In this document: positions 51,611 to 60,932 of the stretch, piece by piece
Position numbering within the stretch: position 1 is the stretch's first letter
Layout of the letters: each line of letters begins with the position of its first letter
DNA from: Hyphomicrobiales bacterium
GTDB taxonomy: Bacteria > Pseudomonadota > Alphaproteobacteria > Rhizobiales > Rhizobiaceae
DNA length: 64,000 nucleotides
Direction: 5' to 3'
Assembly (NCBI GenBank): GCA_900489925.1
Contig: UEHQ01000022.1
Location: 1-64,000 of the forward strand
Position numbers and translations under genes: made by a program
The notes under the pieces: model-generated
Databases searched by the model: none
What the model saw: the letters and a program-made list of their open reading frames with translations, nothing else
Told to the model about the DNA's origin: nothing

Positions 51611-52609
51611 GTGGCGGCATCGCTGTCGGATATCGCGGAAAGGGCGGGGGTCTCGATCAAGACCGTCTCCGGCGCGCTCCATGGCGGCTCCGCGCGGATG
51701 TCCGACGAGACGCGTGCGAAGATCAAGGAAATCGCAGACGAGCTCGGTTATGTCACCAATCTCGCAGCCCGTGGCGTGCGTCAGGGGTGGCTGCCGCTGA
51801 TCGGCGTGGTCGCGGATGAGCTTATCACCTCTCCCTTCGCAACGGAGATCATTCGTGGTCTCGATGGAGCTGCCCGAAGCGCTGAGCTTGCGGTCTTCGT
51901 CATGAACCTTGGCGGAAACCGCGACGTTGGTTCCGTTCTTGAAGAGGTTCGTCGGTTTCGCCCGCGTGCGACTGCGTTTGCCGCCATGTACCACAAGACC
52001 GTGGCGCTGCCGCCGGAACTCGCCAAAAACGTCGGCGTCATGATCAACTGCCGCGAGGTGGATGGTCGCGTAATCTCGCTGGTGCCGGATGAAGAGGCGG
52101 CCGCCGCGGAGATGACCCGTCACCTGCTTGCCGCCGGCCGGCGTCGTGTTGCCTTCATCAATCTTCCAGGCCTGCTGGCGGGTGACTTGCGCGAGCAGGG
52201 CTTCCGGAGCACCTTGGCCGAGGCTGGTCTTGCGCCTGTTGCCGTGTTGCCGGCTGTCCGGCGCGCGATCTACAGCGACCGCGCGCCTAGCCTTGTCCTG
52301 TCGCATGTCACGGCGCTGATGCAAGCCGCCGACCGACCCGACGCCATTCTTTGTGGCAATGATCGCGTCGCCATGGAGATCTATGCCGCGCTACGTCGGG
52401 TCGGAGCCTCGATCCCTGATGACGTGGCCGTGGCGAGCTTCGACAATCAGATCGAGATCGCCTCGCGTCTCGATCCGCCCCTGACGACCATGGCGCTGCC
52501 ACATCGCGCCATGGGCCGTCTTGCCGCCGAGATCCTGCTGGCCGAGGAAGCCGGCGGGCCCATGCTGCGAAAGCTGCCGTTCCAGCTCGTGGAACGGTCT
52601 TCCGTTTAA
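51611..52609 (+). CDS. LacI-family transcriptional repressor
   Basis: 332 residues. The N-terminal helix-turn-helix and hinge are typical (LSDIAERAGVSIKTVSGALHG, ADELGYVTNLAARGVRQG). The effector domain resembles a periplasmic sugar-binding fold, with RPDAILCGNDRVAMEIYAALRR and IPDDVAVASFDN near the end. GTG 51611 has GGGAGG 8 nt upstream. It lies just before the ABC-GH32 operon and is its likely regulator, responding to a fructose-containing sugar or its product. Confidence 0.9.
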   Translation: MAASLSDIAERAGVSIKTVSGALHGGSARMSDETRAKIKEIADELGYVTNLAARGVRQGWLPLIGVVADELITSPFATEIIRGLDGAARSAELAVFVMNLGGNRDVGSVLEEVRRFRPRATAFAAMYHKTVALPPELAKNVGVMINCREVDGRVISLVPDEEAAAAEMTRHLLAAGRRRVAFINLPGLLAGDLREQGFRSTLAEAGLAPVAVLPAVRRAIYSDRAPSLVLSHVTALMQAADRPDAILCGNDRVAMEIYAALRRVGASIPDDVAVASFDNQIEIASRLDPPLTTMALPHRAMGRLAAEILLAEEAGGPMLRKLPFQLVERSSV

Positions 52610-52645
52610 ACATCGACGCATGCCTATCAATGGAGGAGAATATAA

Positions 52646-53941
52646 ATGGGTAAACGTTTACTTCAGGCTCTGCTTCTGTCTTCGGCCTCGCTGGTGGCGA
52701 CGGCCGGCTTTGCAGATGCAAAGACCGTCATCCACATGATGCACCAGGGCGATCCGGGGTGGGTCAAGGCCTATGCCGATGTCGCAAAACGCTTCGAAGC
52801 GGCCAATCCCGACGTCGACATCGAGTTCATCTATGCGCCCCACGACGCTTACAATGAGAAGTTCAGCGCCGCTGTCATGTCCAAGCAGCTGCCTGACATC
52901 ATGGAGATCGATGCGCCGTTCCTCGCCAACTATGCCTGGTCCGGCTATCTGCAGCCGATCAAGCCGCTGATCGACAAGGACGTCATCGACGACATGACGT
53001 CTTCGAACGTGTCGCAGGGAACCTACCCCATCGACAAGGAACTCTACGCCGTCGGCCTCACCGACTCGTCGGTCGTGCTCTACGGCAACAAGAAATACCT
53101 GGAAGCCATCGGCGCACGCATTCCGAAGTCGGTCGACGACGCCTGGACCAAGGAGGAGTTCGAAGGCTACCTGGAGAAACTCTCCAAGCTCGATGGCGTG
53201 AAGTGGCCGATCGATACCTTCCGTGGCTACGGCATCAAGACCGAATGGATCACCTATGCCTATGGTCCGTTGCTTGAGAGCGCCGGTTGCGACCTGATTG
53301 ATCGCACGACCTGGAAGGCGACCGGAACACTCGACAGCGATGCCTGCGTTGGCGCGCTGACGATGATGCAGGGATGGGTGAAGAACGGTTGGGTTGTTCC
53401 TGGATCATCGGGCACCAACCAGTTCTATGCGGAGGGCCATCCGGCAGCGCTGGCACTTGGCGGGCACTGGTTCTACGCGGAAGCGGCCGCGGCCATGAAG
53501 GACGATATCGTCGTGATGCCGCTGCCGAAACTCGGCGACAAGGGCGTCAGCCCTAACGGCACCTGGATCTGGGGGATCACCAAGACCTCCGAGCATCCTG
53601 ATGTGGCCGGAAAGTTCCTGAGCTTTCTGCTGAAGGACAAGGATTATCGCGAATACGCCAAGCACGAGTCGGCCTTCCCCGGCCTGAAGAGCTTCGCGGA
53701 ATCCTCGCCGCTTTACGCTCCGGGCGGTGCAATGGCAGTGGCCTTTGAGCAGGCGTCGAAGACGGCGGTCGCGCGTCCGCCGCATCCAGCCTATCCGGCG
53801 ATCACCTCGGCCTTCATGCAGGCGGTCGACAAGGCCTTCAACGGGGGCGACGTGAAACAGGCCCTGTCTGAAGCCGCTCAGAAGATCGACGAGGACATCG
53901 AGGACAACGACGGCTATCCGCCGTTCGATGCCCAGCAATAA
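52646..53941 (+). CDS. ABC sugar-binding protein (extracellular solute-binding family 1)
   Basis: 431 residues. A Sec signal peptide spans residues 1-25 (LLQALLLSSASLVATAGFADA). The mature domain has the family 1 pattern: VAKRFEAANPDVDIEFIYAP, KQLPDIMEID, and GGHWFYAEAAAA, with a C-terminal helical part. GGAGGA precedes ATG 52646. It is the first gene of the fructoside-uptake operon. A LacI-type half-site lies over its first codons. Confidence 0.9.
   Translation: MGKRLLQALLLSSASLVATAGFADAKTVIHMMHQGDPGWVKAYADVAKRFEAANPDVDIEFIYAPHDAYNEKFSAAVMSKQLPDIMEIDAPFLANYAWSGYLQPIKPLIDKDVIDDMTSSNVSQGTYPIDKELYAVGLTDSSVVLYGNKKYLEAIGARIPKSVDDAWTKEEFEGYLEKLSKLDGVKWPIDTFRGYGIKTEWITYAYGPLLESAGCDLIDRTTWKATGTLDSDACVGALTMMQGWVKNGWVVPGSSGTNQFYAEGHPAALALGGHWFYAEAAAAMKDDIVVMPLPKLGDKGVSPNGTWIWGITKTSEHPDVAGKFLSFLLKDKDYREYAKHESAFPGLKSFAESSPLYAPGGAMAVAFEQASKTAVARPPHPAYPAITSAFMQAVDKAFNGGDVKQALSEAAQKIDEDIEDNDGYPPFDAQQ
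52650..52661. promoter_or_regulatory. Possible LacI-family operator over the start of the binding-protein gene
   Basis: GTAAACGTTTAC is a perfect 12-bp palindrome with a central CG, overlapping codons 2-5. Its left half (TGGGTAA) matches the left half of the operator at 51579-51598. Binding here would act as a roadblock just after the start of translation. Inference from sequence. Confidence 0.45.
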
Positions 53942-53951
53942 GTGTTGAGCC

Positions 53952-53976
53952 CCGGGGCCGGAAGGTCCGGCCCCGG
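53952..53976 (+). terminator. Intra-operon hairpin after the sugar-binding-protein gene
   Basis: CCGGGGCCGGA and TCCGGCCCCGG form an 11-bp GC stem with a 3-nt loop, 10 nt past the stop. No T-run follows. It probably raises the amount of binding-protein mRNA relative to the permeases. Confidence 0.6.
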
Positions 53977-54016
53977 AAGCGCCCGTCATGACAGAACAGA
54001 CTGCGAGGAGGAGACG

Positions 54017-54949
54017 ATGACACTGCAACAATCACCTGCCGCTGCCCGACCGCGCGTCGGCAGACGCCGGGATCCGGGCCGGCTCACGCAGGAAATGCTG
54101 ATGATTGCACCGGCAGTCATCCTGCTCGCCTGCTTCCTGATTGCACCGTTTCTGTTGTCGTTCTGGACGTCGATGACGAACCAGCCGCTGGTGCCGCGCC
54201 CGACACCGGTGCGCTTCATCGGCCTGCAGAACTTCGTGCGCATCTTCAACGACCCGCTGTTCTGGACCTCGTTGTGGAATGTGACGCGCTTCACCATCTG
54301 GGTGCTGCCCGTCCAGTGCGGCATGGCGTTCGCCACGGCACTGTTGCTTCACCAGAAGATCCCCGGTCGCAACCTGCTTCGCGGCATGTTCTTTCTGCCC
54401 GCCATCACTTCGATGGTCGTCGTATGCGTCATCTGGGGCACGCTTTTCCAGTATCCGAGCGGCCCGCTGAACCAGATCGTCGGCTTTCTCTCCGCCGGCC
54501 ACATCCAGCCGATCGATTGGCTCGGTGATCCCAAGTGGGCAATGTTCTCCATCGTCCTTTTGTCAGCATGGCAGGCTTACGGCTTCCAGATGATCGTCTA
54601 TCTCGCCGGTCTCCAGGGAATTCCCGCTGAACTCTACGATGCCTCAAGGATCGACGGAGCCAACGTCTTCCAGCGCTTCTGGCACGTCACCATGCCGGGC
54701 CTGCGTCCGACCCACGTCTTCGTGCTTGTGATCACAACGATCCAGGCCTTCAAGCTCTACACCCAGGTTTCCATCCTGACCCAGGGTGGACCGAGCGGAA
54801 GCACGGAAACGGTTGTTCATTACATGGTGAGGACAGGGTTCGAGCAGCAGAAGCTTGGCTACGCCTCCGCCGTATCGGTGATCCTCTTCGTCATCGTCCT
54901 CGTAATCGCGCTGCTTCAGCGCCAACTGCTGAGACGCTTCGATGTCTGA
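54017..54949 (+). CDS. ABC sugar permease, MalF/UgpA type
   Basis: 310 residues with six hydrophobic segments. The EAA-type loop reads ELYDASRIDGANVFQRFWHVTMPGL, the contact site for the ATPase. The N-terminal part begins with a short basic tail. GGAGGAGACG lies just before ATG 54017. It overlaps the next permease start by 8 nt. Confidence 0.92.
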   Translation: MTLQQSPAAARPRVGRRRDPGRLTQEMLMIAPAVILLACFLIAPFLLSFWTSMTNQPLVPRPTPVRFIGLQNFVRIFNDPLFWTSLWNVTRFTIWVLPVQCGMAFATALLLHQKIPGRNLLRGMFFLPAITSMVVVCVIWGTLFQYPSGPLNQIVGFLSAGHIQPIDWLGDPKWAMFSIVLLSAWQAYGFQMIVYLAGLQGIPAELYDASRIDGANVFQRFWHVTMPGLRPTHVFVLVITTIQAFKLYTQVSILTQGGPSGSTETVVHYMVRTGFEQQKLGYASAVSVILFVIVLVIALLQRQLLRRFDV

Positions 54950-55826
54950 TATCGCTCTCCCTCGTGTCGTGCCCGCAGAACGCTCCGGCAAGATCTCGCT
55001 TCGCCTCGTTCAGACCGTCGCAATCTTCATCATCGCGCTTGTGGTGATCTCGCCGCTCTTCATGCTCCTGATTGCGAGCCTGAAGGATGACCGCTTCCAG
55101 ATTCTGGCGGACATGGGCAGCTTCCGCGCCTTCTGGGTCTCGAATCCGACGCTCTCCAACTTCAACGAGATCGCCCATTTTTCCGGCGAGCTCGCCTACG
55201 GCCGCTATCTCTTCAATTCGCTGGTGATCCTGGCTGTTACCGTGGCGTCCGGCCTTGTCGTCAATTCGATGGCGGGCTTCATCCTCGCCTGGGGCTCACT
55301 GCGCGGCAAGGCCGTGCTTCTGTCGCTCGTCGTCGCGCTCTACGTGATCCCCCAGGAAAGCATCATCATGCCGCTGGTGGTGATGATGTCGCGCGCCGGG
55401 TTGACGGACACCTTCGCCGTCCAGATCCTGCCCTGGGTCGCAAGCCCCCTCTACATCTTCCTCTTCTACCAGTTCTTCGCCCAGCTTCCGAAGGAGCTCT
55501 ATGAGGCGGCTGAGATCGACGGAGCGTCGATCTTCAGGATCTACCGCTCGATCTACCTGCCGCTCAGTCTGCCTGCCCTGGCAACCGTATCGATCCTCAT
55601 GGGCATCGAAAGCTGGAACCAGTATCTCTGGCCGACCCTGGTGACGCAGACCGATTATGCCCGGCCAATCTCTGTCGCGATTGCCACCTTCTTTGGTCAG
55701 GACAGCATCTATTGGGATCGCGCCATGGCAGCCTCGGTCCTGATGATGATCCCCATTCTCGCCCTCTATCTCGCGTTCCAGCGCTGGTTCGTGAGCTCGT
55801 TCGTCGGCTCCGCCGTGAAAGGTTGA
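54942..55826 (+). CDS. ABC sugar permease, MalG/UgpE type
   Basis: 294 residues with six hydrophobic segments. The EAA loop is ELYEAAEIDGASIFRIYRSIYLP. The first ATG overlaps the end of the preceding permease gene. It pairs with that protein to form the channel; the binding protein and the ATPase at 57561 complete the importer. Confidence 0.92.
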   Translation: MSDIALPRVVPAERSGKISLRLVQTVAIFIIALVVISPLFMLLIASLKDDRFQILADMGSFRAFWVSNPTLSNFNEIAHFSGELAYGRYLFNSLVILAVTVASGLVVNSMAGFILAWGSLRGKAVLLSLVVALYVIPQESIIMPLVVMMSRAGLTDTFAVQILPWVASPLYIFLFYQFFAQLPKELYEAAEIDGASIFRIYRSIYLPLSLPALATVSILMGIESWNQYLWPTLVTQTDYARPISVAIATFFGQDSIYWDRAMAASVLMMIPILALYLAFQRWFVSSFVGSAVKG

Positions 55827-55829
55827 TTG

Positions 55830-57542
55830 ATGACTTACCAGGAAACGACCATCCCGTCCGCCCGCCAATCCGTGCGTGCTGAACTCGACGCAGGAACGGT
55901 CATCCACCTCTGGCTCAAATCGCGCCGACCAGGCGAGGTCGCGACGATGACCGTCGAGCTCGATGATAAGGAGCTTCAACAGGTGGCGACCGCCAGGACG
56001 GAAGAGTTCGAGTTTTGCAAGCTTGTGCTACCCCGCGGGGGCAATCTCGAACTGACCTATGATGTCAACGCAACAGATGTTTCGGTCATCTACGCCTTCC
56101 ACCCTGCACGCGTGCAGAACGAGGGGATCCGTGTTCTCCACCACAGCCCCGAAAACGCACCGCCCGCTCTTTCGGATGGCTATCATTTTCGGCCGCCGTT
56201 CGGTTGGATGAACGATCCGAACGGTTTTGGTCGGTTTGCCGGGCAGGTGCATCTCTTCTACCAGCACTATCCTCACAGCCTGCGCTGGAACACCATGCAT
56301 TGGGGACATGCCGTGTCGAACGACTATGTCCATTGGCGACATCTGCCGGTTTTCCTGTTTCCATCCGATGACCTGTCGCAGCGCAATGACGGACGCGGTG
56401 GTGCCTTTTCCGGGTCGGCCATAGCGGCGAACGGGCAGGGTGGAGAAGATATCCGTGTCTTCTACACCGAGCAGGTACGCGATCGAAACCCGGAAGAGCA
56501 GATCCAGCTGTCGGCCACCAGCCGCGACGGTCTTTCGGCGGAGCCGTCCACCGTGATCCTTCCGGAACGACCAGGCGGGTTGGACCTGACGCTCGACTTT
56601 CGCGATCCCTACGTCTTCAAGGGCTCCGACGGGCGCTGGAAGATGTTGATCGGCAGCCGCGACAAGGCCGGCGGCGTCGTTCTGCTCTATGAGACGCTCG
56701 ATCCGGCGGGTGCGGACGGATGGACCTTCCTCGGTACGCTACACCGGGAAAATCGCTACGGCATGACGGCCGCGGAATGCCCGTGCATGGTGCCGCTTGG
56801 CGATGTCGGGGCCGCCGAAACACGGTGGGCGTTGATCTTCGGACTTCTGACCAGCCGGGATCAGAAGGGGCGCCGCAATATGACCAGCGTCACGGTCGGG
56901 CGTTTCGATGGAAGAAACTTCACGCCAGAGCTGGAGCAGGAGCTGGATTTCGGGTCGGACGCCTATGCCTTCCAGGCCTTCGTCGATGATGGCGGGCCGG
57001 TCGGGATTGCGTGGCTCGCCAACTGGACAGATGTCTCCAAGAAAGAGGACTTTCCAACGGCGATGACCTTGCCGCGTCGGGTTCTGTGGGATGGGACGGC
57101 GGTCCTGACGCCTCCGGTCGAGGGTGTCCAAGCGCTTCGGCGTGCGGAGCTCGATGGTACCGGTCGTCTGGCCGCGGGCGAACGGCTGCCGTTGGAGAAC
57201 GGCGCCGTCGAGATCGAGTTGGATCTTTCAAGCCCGGGTGCGGCCTTCGAGCTGCGCTTCGATCATCTTGACATCGATCTTGCACTTCGCCTCGACGCGG
57301 AAGGCCTGGAGATCCTCTTCGACGAGCGCAGTGGCAAGGCTTCGCCCCGCTACCTCGCGGCAGGTGCGCGACCATCTACGGTACGGGTCTTTCTGGACGC
57401 CGGATCGATCGAGGTCTTTGCCGACAACGGCCGGTGGACCGGAACCAAGCGCCTGCCGACCTTCATGGGCGTCAAGGCGGCACAGCTATCTCAAGGAAAT
57501 GGTTCGATCGCCGGCGCCCGCGTCTGGCAACTCAAGCTCTAA
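55830..57542 (+). CDS. GH32 family glycosidase (beta-fructosidase: levanase/invertase/sucrose hydrolase type)
   Basis: 570 residues. Five-bladed propeller motifs: WMNDPNG at about 126-132 with the Asp nucleophile, FRDP near 257-260 with the transition-state Asp, and AECP near 315-318 with the acid/base Glu. A C-terminal beta-sandwich follows from about 430. About 110 residues precede the first motif, longer than in most GH32 proteins. No signal peptide is seen, so hydrolysis is probably cytoplasmic after uptake. ATG 55830 is preferred to TTG 55827. It is in line with the permeases (3-nt gap). Confidence 0.88.
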   Translation: MTYQETTIPSARQSVRAELDAGTVIHLWLKSRRPGEVATMTVELDDKELQQVATARTEEFEFCKLVLPRGGNLELTYDVNATDVSVIYAFHPARVQNEGIRVLHHSPENAPPALSDGYHFRPPFGWMNDPNGFGRFAGQVHLFYQHYPHSLRWNTMHWGHAVSNDYVHWRHLPVFLFPSDDLSQRNDGRGGAFSGSAIAANGQGGEDIRVFYTEQVRDRNPEEQIQLSATSRDGLSAEPSTVILPERPGGLDLTLDFRDPYVFKGSDGRWKMLIGSRDKAGGVVLLYETLDPAGADGWTFLGTLHRENRYGMTAAECPCMVPLGDVGAAETRWALIFGLLTSRDQKGRRNMTSVTVGRFDGRNFTPELEQELDFGSDAYAFQAFVDDGGPVGIAWLANWTDVSKKEDFPTAMTLPRRVLWDGTAVLTPPVEGVQALRRAELDGTGRLAAGERLPLENGAVEIELDLSSPGAAFELRFDHLDIDLALRLDAEGLEILFDERSGKASPRYLAAGARPSTVRVFLDAGSIEVFADNGRWTGTKRLPTFMGVKAAQLSQGNGSIAGARVWQLKL

Positions 57543-57560
57543 TTTTGGTGGGAGGATATC

Positions 57561-58613
57561 ATGGCATCGGTCGCAATCGACGAAGTCAAGAAGCAGTATG
57601 GCGCGGCATCCGTGATCCACGGCGTTTCCGTGGACATAGCGGACGGTGAATTCGTTACGCTTGTAGGGCCGTCAGGCTGCGGCAAGTCCACCTTGCTGCG
57701 CATGCTAGCTGGCCTCGAGGACATCAGCGGCGGCGAAATCCGCATCGGCGGGCGCGTCGTCAACGAGGTGCCGCCAAAGGAACGCGACATCGCCATGGTG
57801 TTTCAGAGCTACGCGCTCTATCCGCACATGACGGTCGAGGAGAACATGGGATTTGCCCTGAAGCTTCAGGGCCAGGACAAGACCGCAATCTCAAAGCGCG
57901 TGCGCGAGGCAGCCGGGATACTGGCGCTCGAACCACTCCTCGACAGGCTTCCGAAGCAGTTGAGCGGTGGCCAGCGTCAGCGCGTGGCGATGGGCCGGGC
58001 GATCGTAAGACACCCCAAGGTGTTTCTCTTCGACGAGCCATTGTCCAATCTCGACGCGAAATTGCGGGTAACAATGCGCGCCGAGATCAAGGAGCTACAC
58101 CAGCGCCTGAAGACGACGACGGTCTATGTCACGCACGACCAGATCGAAGCCATGACCATGGCCGACAAGATTGTCGTCATGCGCGCCGGACGTATCGAAC
58201 AGGTCGGAAAGCCGCTCGATCTCTATGATCGCCCAGTCAACACCTTCGTCGCGACCTTCATCGGTTCTCCCGCCATGAACCTGTTCGACGGGACGCTTGT
58301 CGAGGGTCGCTTTGTGCTGGATGGCGGCCCGGCGTTGCCCTTGCCCAACGACCGAGGCACCGCCGCGATCGCCCAGTATGGTATTCGACCGGAGCACATT
58401 GCCCTCTCAGCGGATGACGCCGGCGTCCCGGCACAGATCATCCTGGTTGAACCGACCGGCCCGGAGACGATGCTCATTGTGAAGATCGGGAACCAGACGG
58501 CGACGGTAATGCTTCGCGATCGCGTCGACGTTCAGCCGGGACAGAGCGTAAAACTCAGCATCGATCTGGCAAAGCTTCACCTCTTTGATGCCGCGGGAGA
58601 TCGCGTTGCCTGA
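57561..58613 (+). CDS. ABC sugar transporter ATPase, MalK/UgpC type
   Basis: 350 residues. Walker A GPSGCGKST (about 36-44), Q-loop VFQSYALYPHMTVEEN, signature LSGGQRQRVAMGRA, Walker B VFLFDEP and the H-loop VTHDQ. The C-terminal OB-fold regulatory domain contains GIRPEHIAL. It powers the importer encoded upstream. Start is ATG 57561 with GGGAGGA 8 nt upstream, 18 nt after the GH32 stop. Confidence 0.94.
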   Translation: MASVAIDEVKKQYGAASVIHGVSVDIADGEFVTLVGPSGCGKSTLLRMLAGLEDISGGEIRIGGRVVNEVPPKERDIAMVFQSYALYPHMTVEENMGFALKLQGQDKTAISKRVREAAGILALEPLLDRLPKQLSGGQRQRVAMGRAIVRHPKVFLFDEPLSNLDAKLRVTMRAEIKELHQRLKTTTVYVTHDQIEAMTMADKIVVMRAGRIEQVGKPLDLYDRPVNTFVATFIGSPAMNLFDGTLVEGRFVLDGGPALPLPNDRGTAAIAQYGIRPEHIALSADDAGVPAQIILVEPTGPETMLIVKIGNQTATVMLRDRVDVQPGQSVKLSIDLAKLHLFDAAGDRVA

Positions 58614-58626
58614 TCAACGGTTAGCG

Positions 58627-58640
58627 GGACTGTTCAGTCC
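58627..58640. terminator. Possible weak terminator after the sugar operon
   Basis: GGACTG-TT-CAGTCC is a short inverted repeat, nested in a longer CAACGG (58615-58620) / CCGTTG (58639-58644) pair. It is between convergent genes, where a terminator is expected. Stem length is poor. Confidence 0.3.
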
Positions 58641-58726
58641 GTTGGCCTCGGAACCTTCGCGCGCGCCGTCACAGCGAAATCAGCATATATGCAACGGCGC
58701 TTCCTTTTTCGGTCCGACGTCGGCGT

Positions 58727-59830
58727 CTAGGCAAAGGTGCGGAGATCACAAGGCTGTCGCTCACTCGAAAGGGGGGCATCACCCCAGTGTTCTCGCCATC
58801 GTTGGCGGGTAGCTGGTTGCATCCATGAGTTTTGCTCCAGGCGCTCGGTGACAAATTCACGAAAGTCCTGCCTCACATAGGTCTTGATGTCGGCCCAGCC
58901 CGCTGGGTTTTCCAGGAGCACATCCAAGGCCGTATTTGCCCAGGCATCGGCTAGTTTCGGGTTCTCACTCGACAAGGCGCACAGATATGAGAGATAGGCA
59001 AAACCATATTGCCGATTATTGCCGCGTAACGCCGCCATGAGCCTGGCTCTTAGGCGATGCCGCAGAGGCTTTGGGGGCGTCCCGAACGCACACAGTTGTC
59101 CGACATGCTGATCGAACAGCTCCCGTGAAAATTGTGGGAACAGATCGTCGATCTGGGCCTGTACGAACGGTCTATCAAAACCCCAATAGTGCCTCACAAC
59201 ATCCGGGCACACCGACAGCGAAGCGTACTTCCCCAGTACGGCGGAGAAGGCGAACTGCTCAATGTTGAAAACGGGCTCGATCGCAAAGAGTCCGCTCATG
59301 AGATCATAGACCTCGTCAATCTGCGACCGAATTGACCAATCTGCGCCGACGATCCCGGAATTGAGCATAACCGAGGCGCCGTCAACTCTATAGCCAGCAA
59401 TTGGACCACCGATCTTTGCCAGCAACTTGGTCCATTCCGGATGAGCTCCAAGCGTAGTATCGTAGTCGTGCATCAACGCGCGCTTTGGACCGATCCGTTC
59501 GAAAAGAGTTTCGGGATGCTGGGTGAAGTAGGTGTCCGTATCAATCAGGATGACCTGTCCCTGAAACTCGTCCAAGGCGCGCAGAAAAGCCGCGTATTTC
59601 GCAGCATGGGCGTATTTTCCGTCAAGCATCCACCGATCCATCTCGTCATCATCGATGATGAGATGCCGAACGGGGAGATCGTCACGCCGGCTCGCAGCCG
59701 TGGTTATCAACACAATCTGAATGTTGTCATTGCGCTGCCGGAGGAAATGGACGGCTGACATTACACTGTAAGTTAGCTCCAGCCCGTACTCGCGCCGGTT
59801 TCCATACGTCAAATATGCAATTGTCTTCAT
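58727..59830 (-). CDS. Putative glycosyltransferase with a DXD motif
   Basis: 367 residues from ATG 59830 (MKTIAYLTYGNRREYGLEL). The nucleotide-sugar fold is suggested by IQIVLITTAA, the metal motif LIDTDTYF and PVFNIEQFAFSAVL toward the middle. The C-terminal third is helical. The longer frame begins at 59941 in AT-rich DNA without a ribosome site; AGGA lies about 10 nt before 59830. It stands alone: neighbours belong to other pathways. Donor and acceptor are unknown. Confidence 0.68.
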   Translation of the reverse strand: MKTIAYLTYGNRREYGLELTYSVMSAVHFLRQRNDNIQIVLITTAASRRDDLPVRHLIIDDDEMDRWMLDGKYAHAAKYAAFLRALDEFQGQVILIDTDTYFTQHPETLFERIGPKRALMHDYDTTLGAHPEWTKLLAKIGGPIAGYRVDGASVMLNSGIVGADWSIRSQIDEVYDLMSGLFAIEPVFNIEQFAFSAVLGKYASLSVCPDVVRHYWGFDRPFVQAQIDDLFPQFSRELFDQHVGQLCAFGTPPKPLRHRLRARLMAALRGNNRQYGFAYLSYLCALSSENPKLADAWANTALDVLLENPAGWADIKTYVRQDFREFVTERLEQNSWMQPATRQRWREHWGDAPLSSERQPCDLRTFA

Positions 59831-60241
59831 CAAGGGAATGTCCTGTATGTGAAGAAGCCCGCCCGGTTCTATCGCTGCTGTATTGTCACTATAAAATCGG
59901 ATTTTGTGCATATAAAAATATTGGTGAGTGTATTTATTCACCTACAGACATGGGTTGCCTGATGCAACTCAAATATGAGTGTATGACGTAATATAAAATA
60001 CTCTGTAATGCGTGCGGATTACTAAGTGATGATTTCAATAAATACTTTAACCTGTTGATGCCATGACGGGCTTGGCTCAAGAGGTGCCGATTTTCATCAA
60101 GGATGACAGGCAGGGTTTGGAGGTCAAGGTGTCGCCACTTCTCTCGGTCAGTGGAAGCGGTTTGAGCAGACGGTTGCATCCCGCCATGTGACGACTACGA
60201 TGCCGTACCGCGTCCATTATGGCGCCTACGAGGGAGAGAGC
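59831..60241. other. AT-rich intergenic region
   Basis: About 410 nt between the divergent glycosyltransferase and GFA genes. The part from 59870 to 60060 is far more AT-rich than anything else in the window. No gene is supported; a 42-codon frame at 60063-60191 has no family features. The composition suggests either promoter DNA or DNA that arrived by transfer. Confidence 0.4.
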
Positions 60242-60745
60242 ATGACGGAGACTAGGTTGCGTTCCCAAACAGGGGGATGCCAATGTGGCGCTGTGCGGTT
60301 TCGGTGCGATAGTCCGCCCGAGAATGTTCATGTCTGCCATTGTCGCATGTGCCAGAAGGCGGTGGGCGGGCCGTTTGCGGTGATCTGCCCGGTCCTGAAG
60401 AGCGATTTTCAGGTGACGCGGGGCAAGCTGTCGTGGTTCAAAAGCTCGGAGCTTGCTCGCCGCGGGTTTTGCAGGGACTGTGGCACTCCGATGATTTTCG
60501 ATTATCCTGAGTTTCCAGACATCGGTGTCATGGCAGGAAGCTTCGATAATCCCAGTGAAGTTCCGCCCGTAGTGCAATATGGCAATGAGAGCCGCGTTTC
60601 GTGGTACGGCATGCTGGCATTGCTTCCCGGCGATGCGCCGACCTATGCAGTGGATCCGCAAGGTTACCTGCCACGAATCCAAGCCTCAAATCGGCAACAT
60701 CCAGATCACGATACGGATCATTGGCCACGGCACGTCAGGTCGTAA
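60242..60745 (+). CDS. GFA (glutathione-dependent formaldehyde-activating) family protein
   Basis: 167 residues. The family zinc sites are present: GGCQCGAVRF, CHCRMCQKA and FCRDCGTPM. Despite the name most members have unproven function; the fold binds Zn through these Cys residues. ATG 60242 is chosen because GGAGAG lies about 6 nt upstream; an upstream ATG at 60188 lacks one. Confidence 0.85.
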   Translation: MTETRLRSQTGGCQCGAVRFRCDSPPENVHVCHCRMCQKAVGGPFAVICPVLKSDFQVTRGKLSWFKSSELARRGFCRDCGTPMIFDYPEFPDIGVMAGSFDNPSEVPPVVQYGNESRVSWYGMLALLPGDAPTYAVDPQGYLPRIQASNRQHPDHDTDHWPRHVRS

Positions 60746-60932
60746 CGGGAACATTTGATGGTACCAGCCTTGTTGGCGGTTTTCCCAACGAGGCTCGGCT
60801 CTCTAAGCGAGGGGCGTCCAGGTAGCTCCCCCTCACTGTGGGGCTCCTCAGCAGATCTGCGGGCACTACCTGCCCAAGCGTTACGCGGCGGGGGTAGCAC
60901 AGCAAATCTTGTGATCGCGGCGCTGCGATGAG

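Noticed and set aside
60063..60191. 42-codon frame before the GFA gene
   Set aside because: It starts in AT-rich DNA, has no ribosome site and no recognisable sequence.
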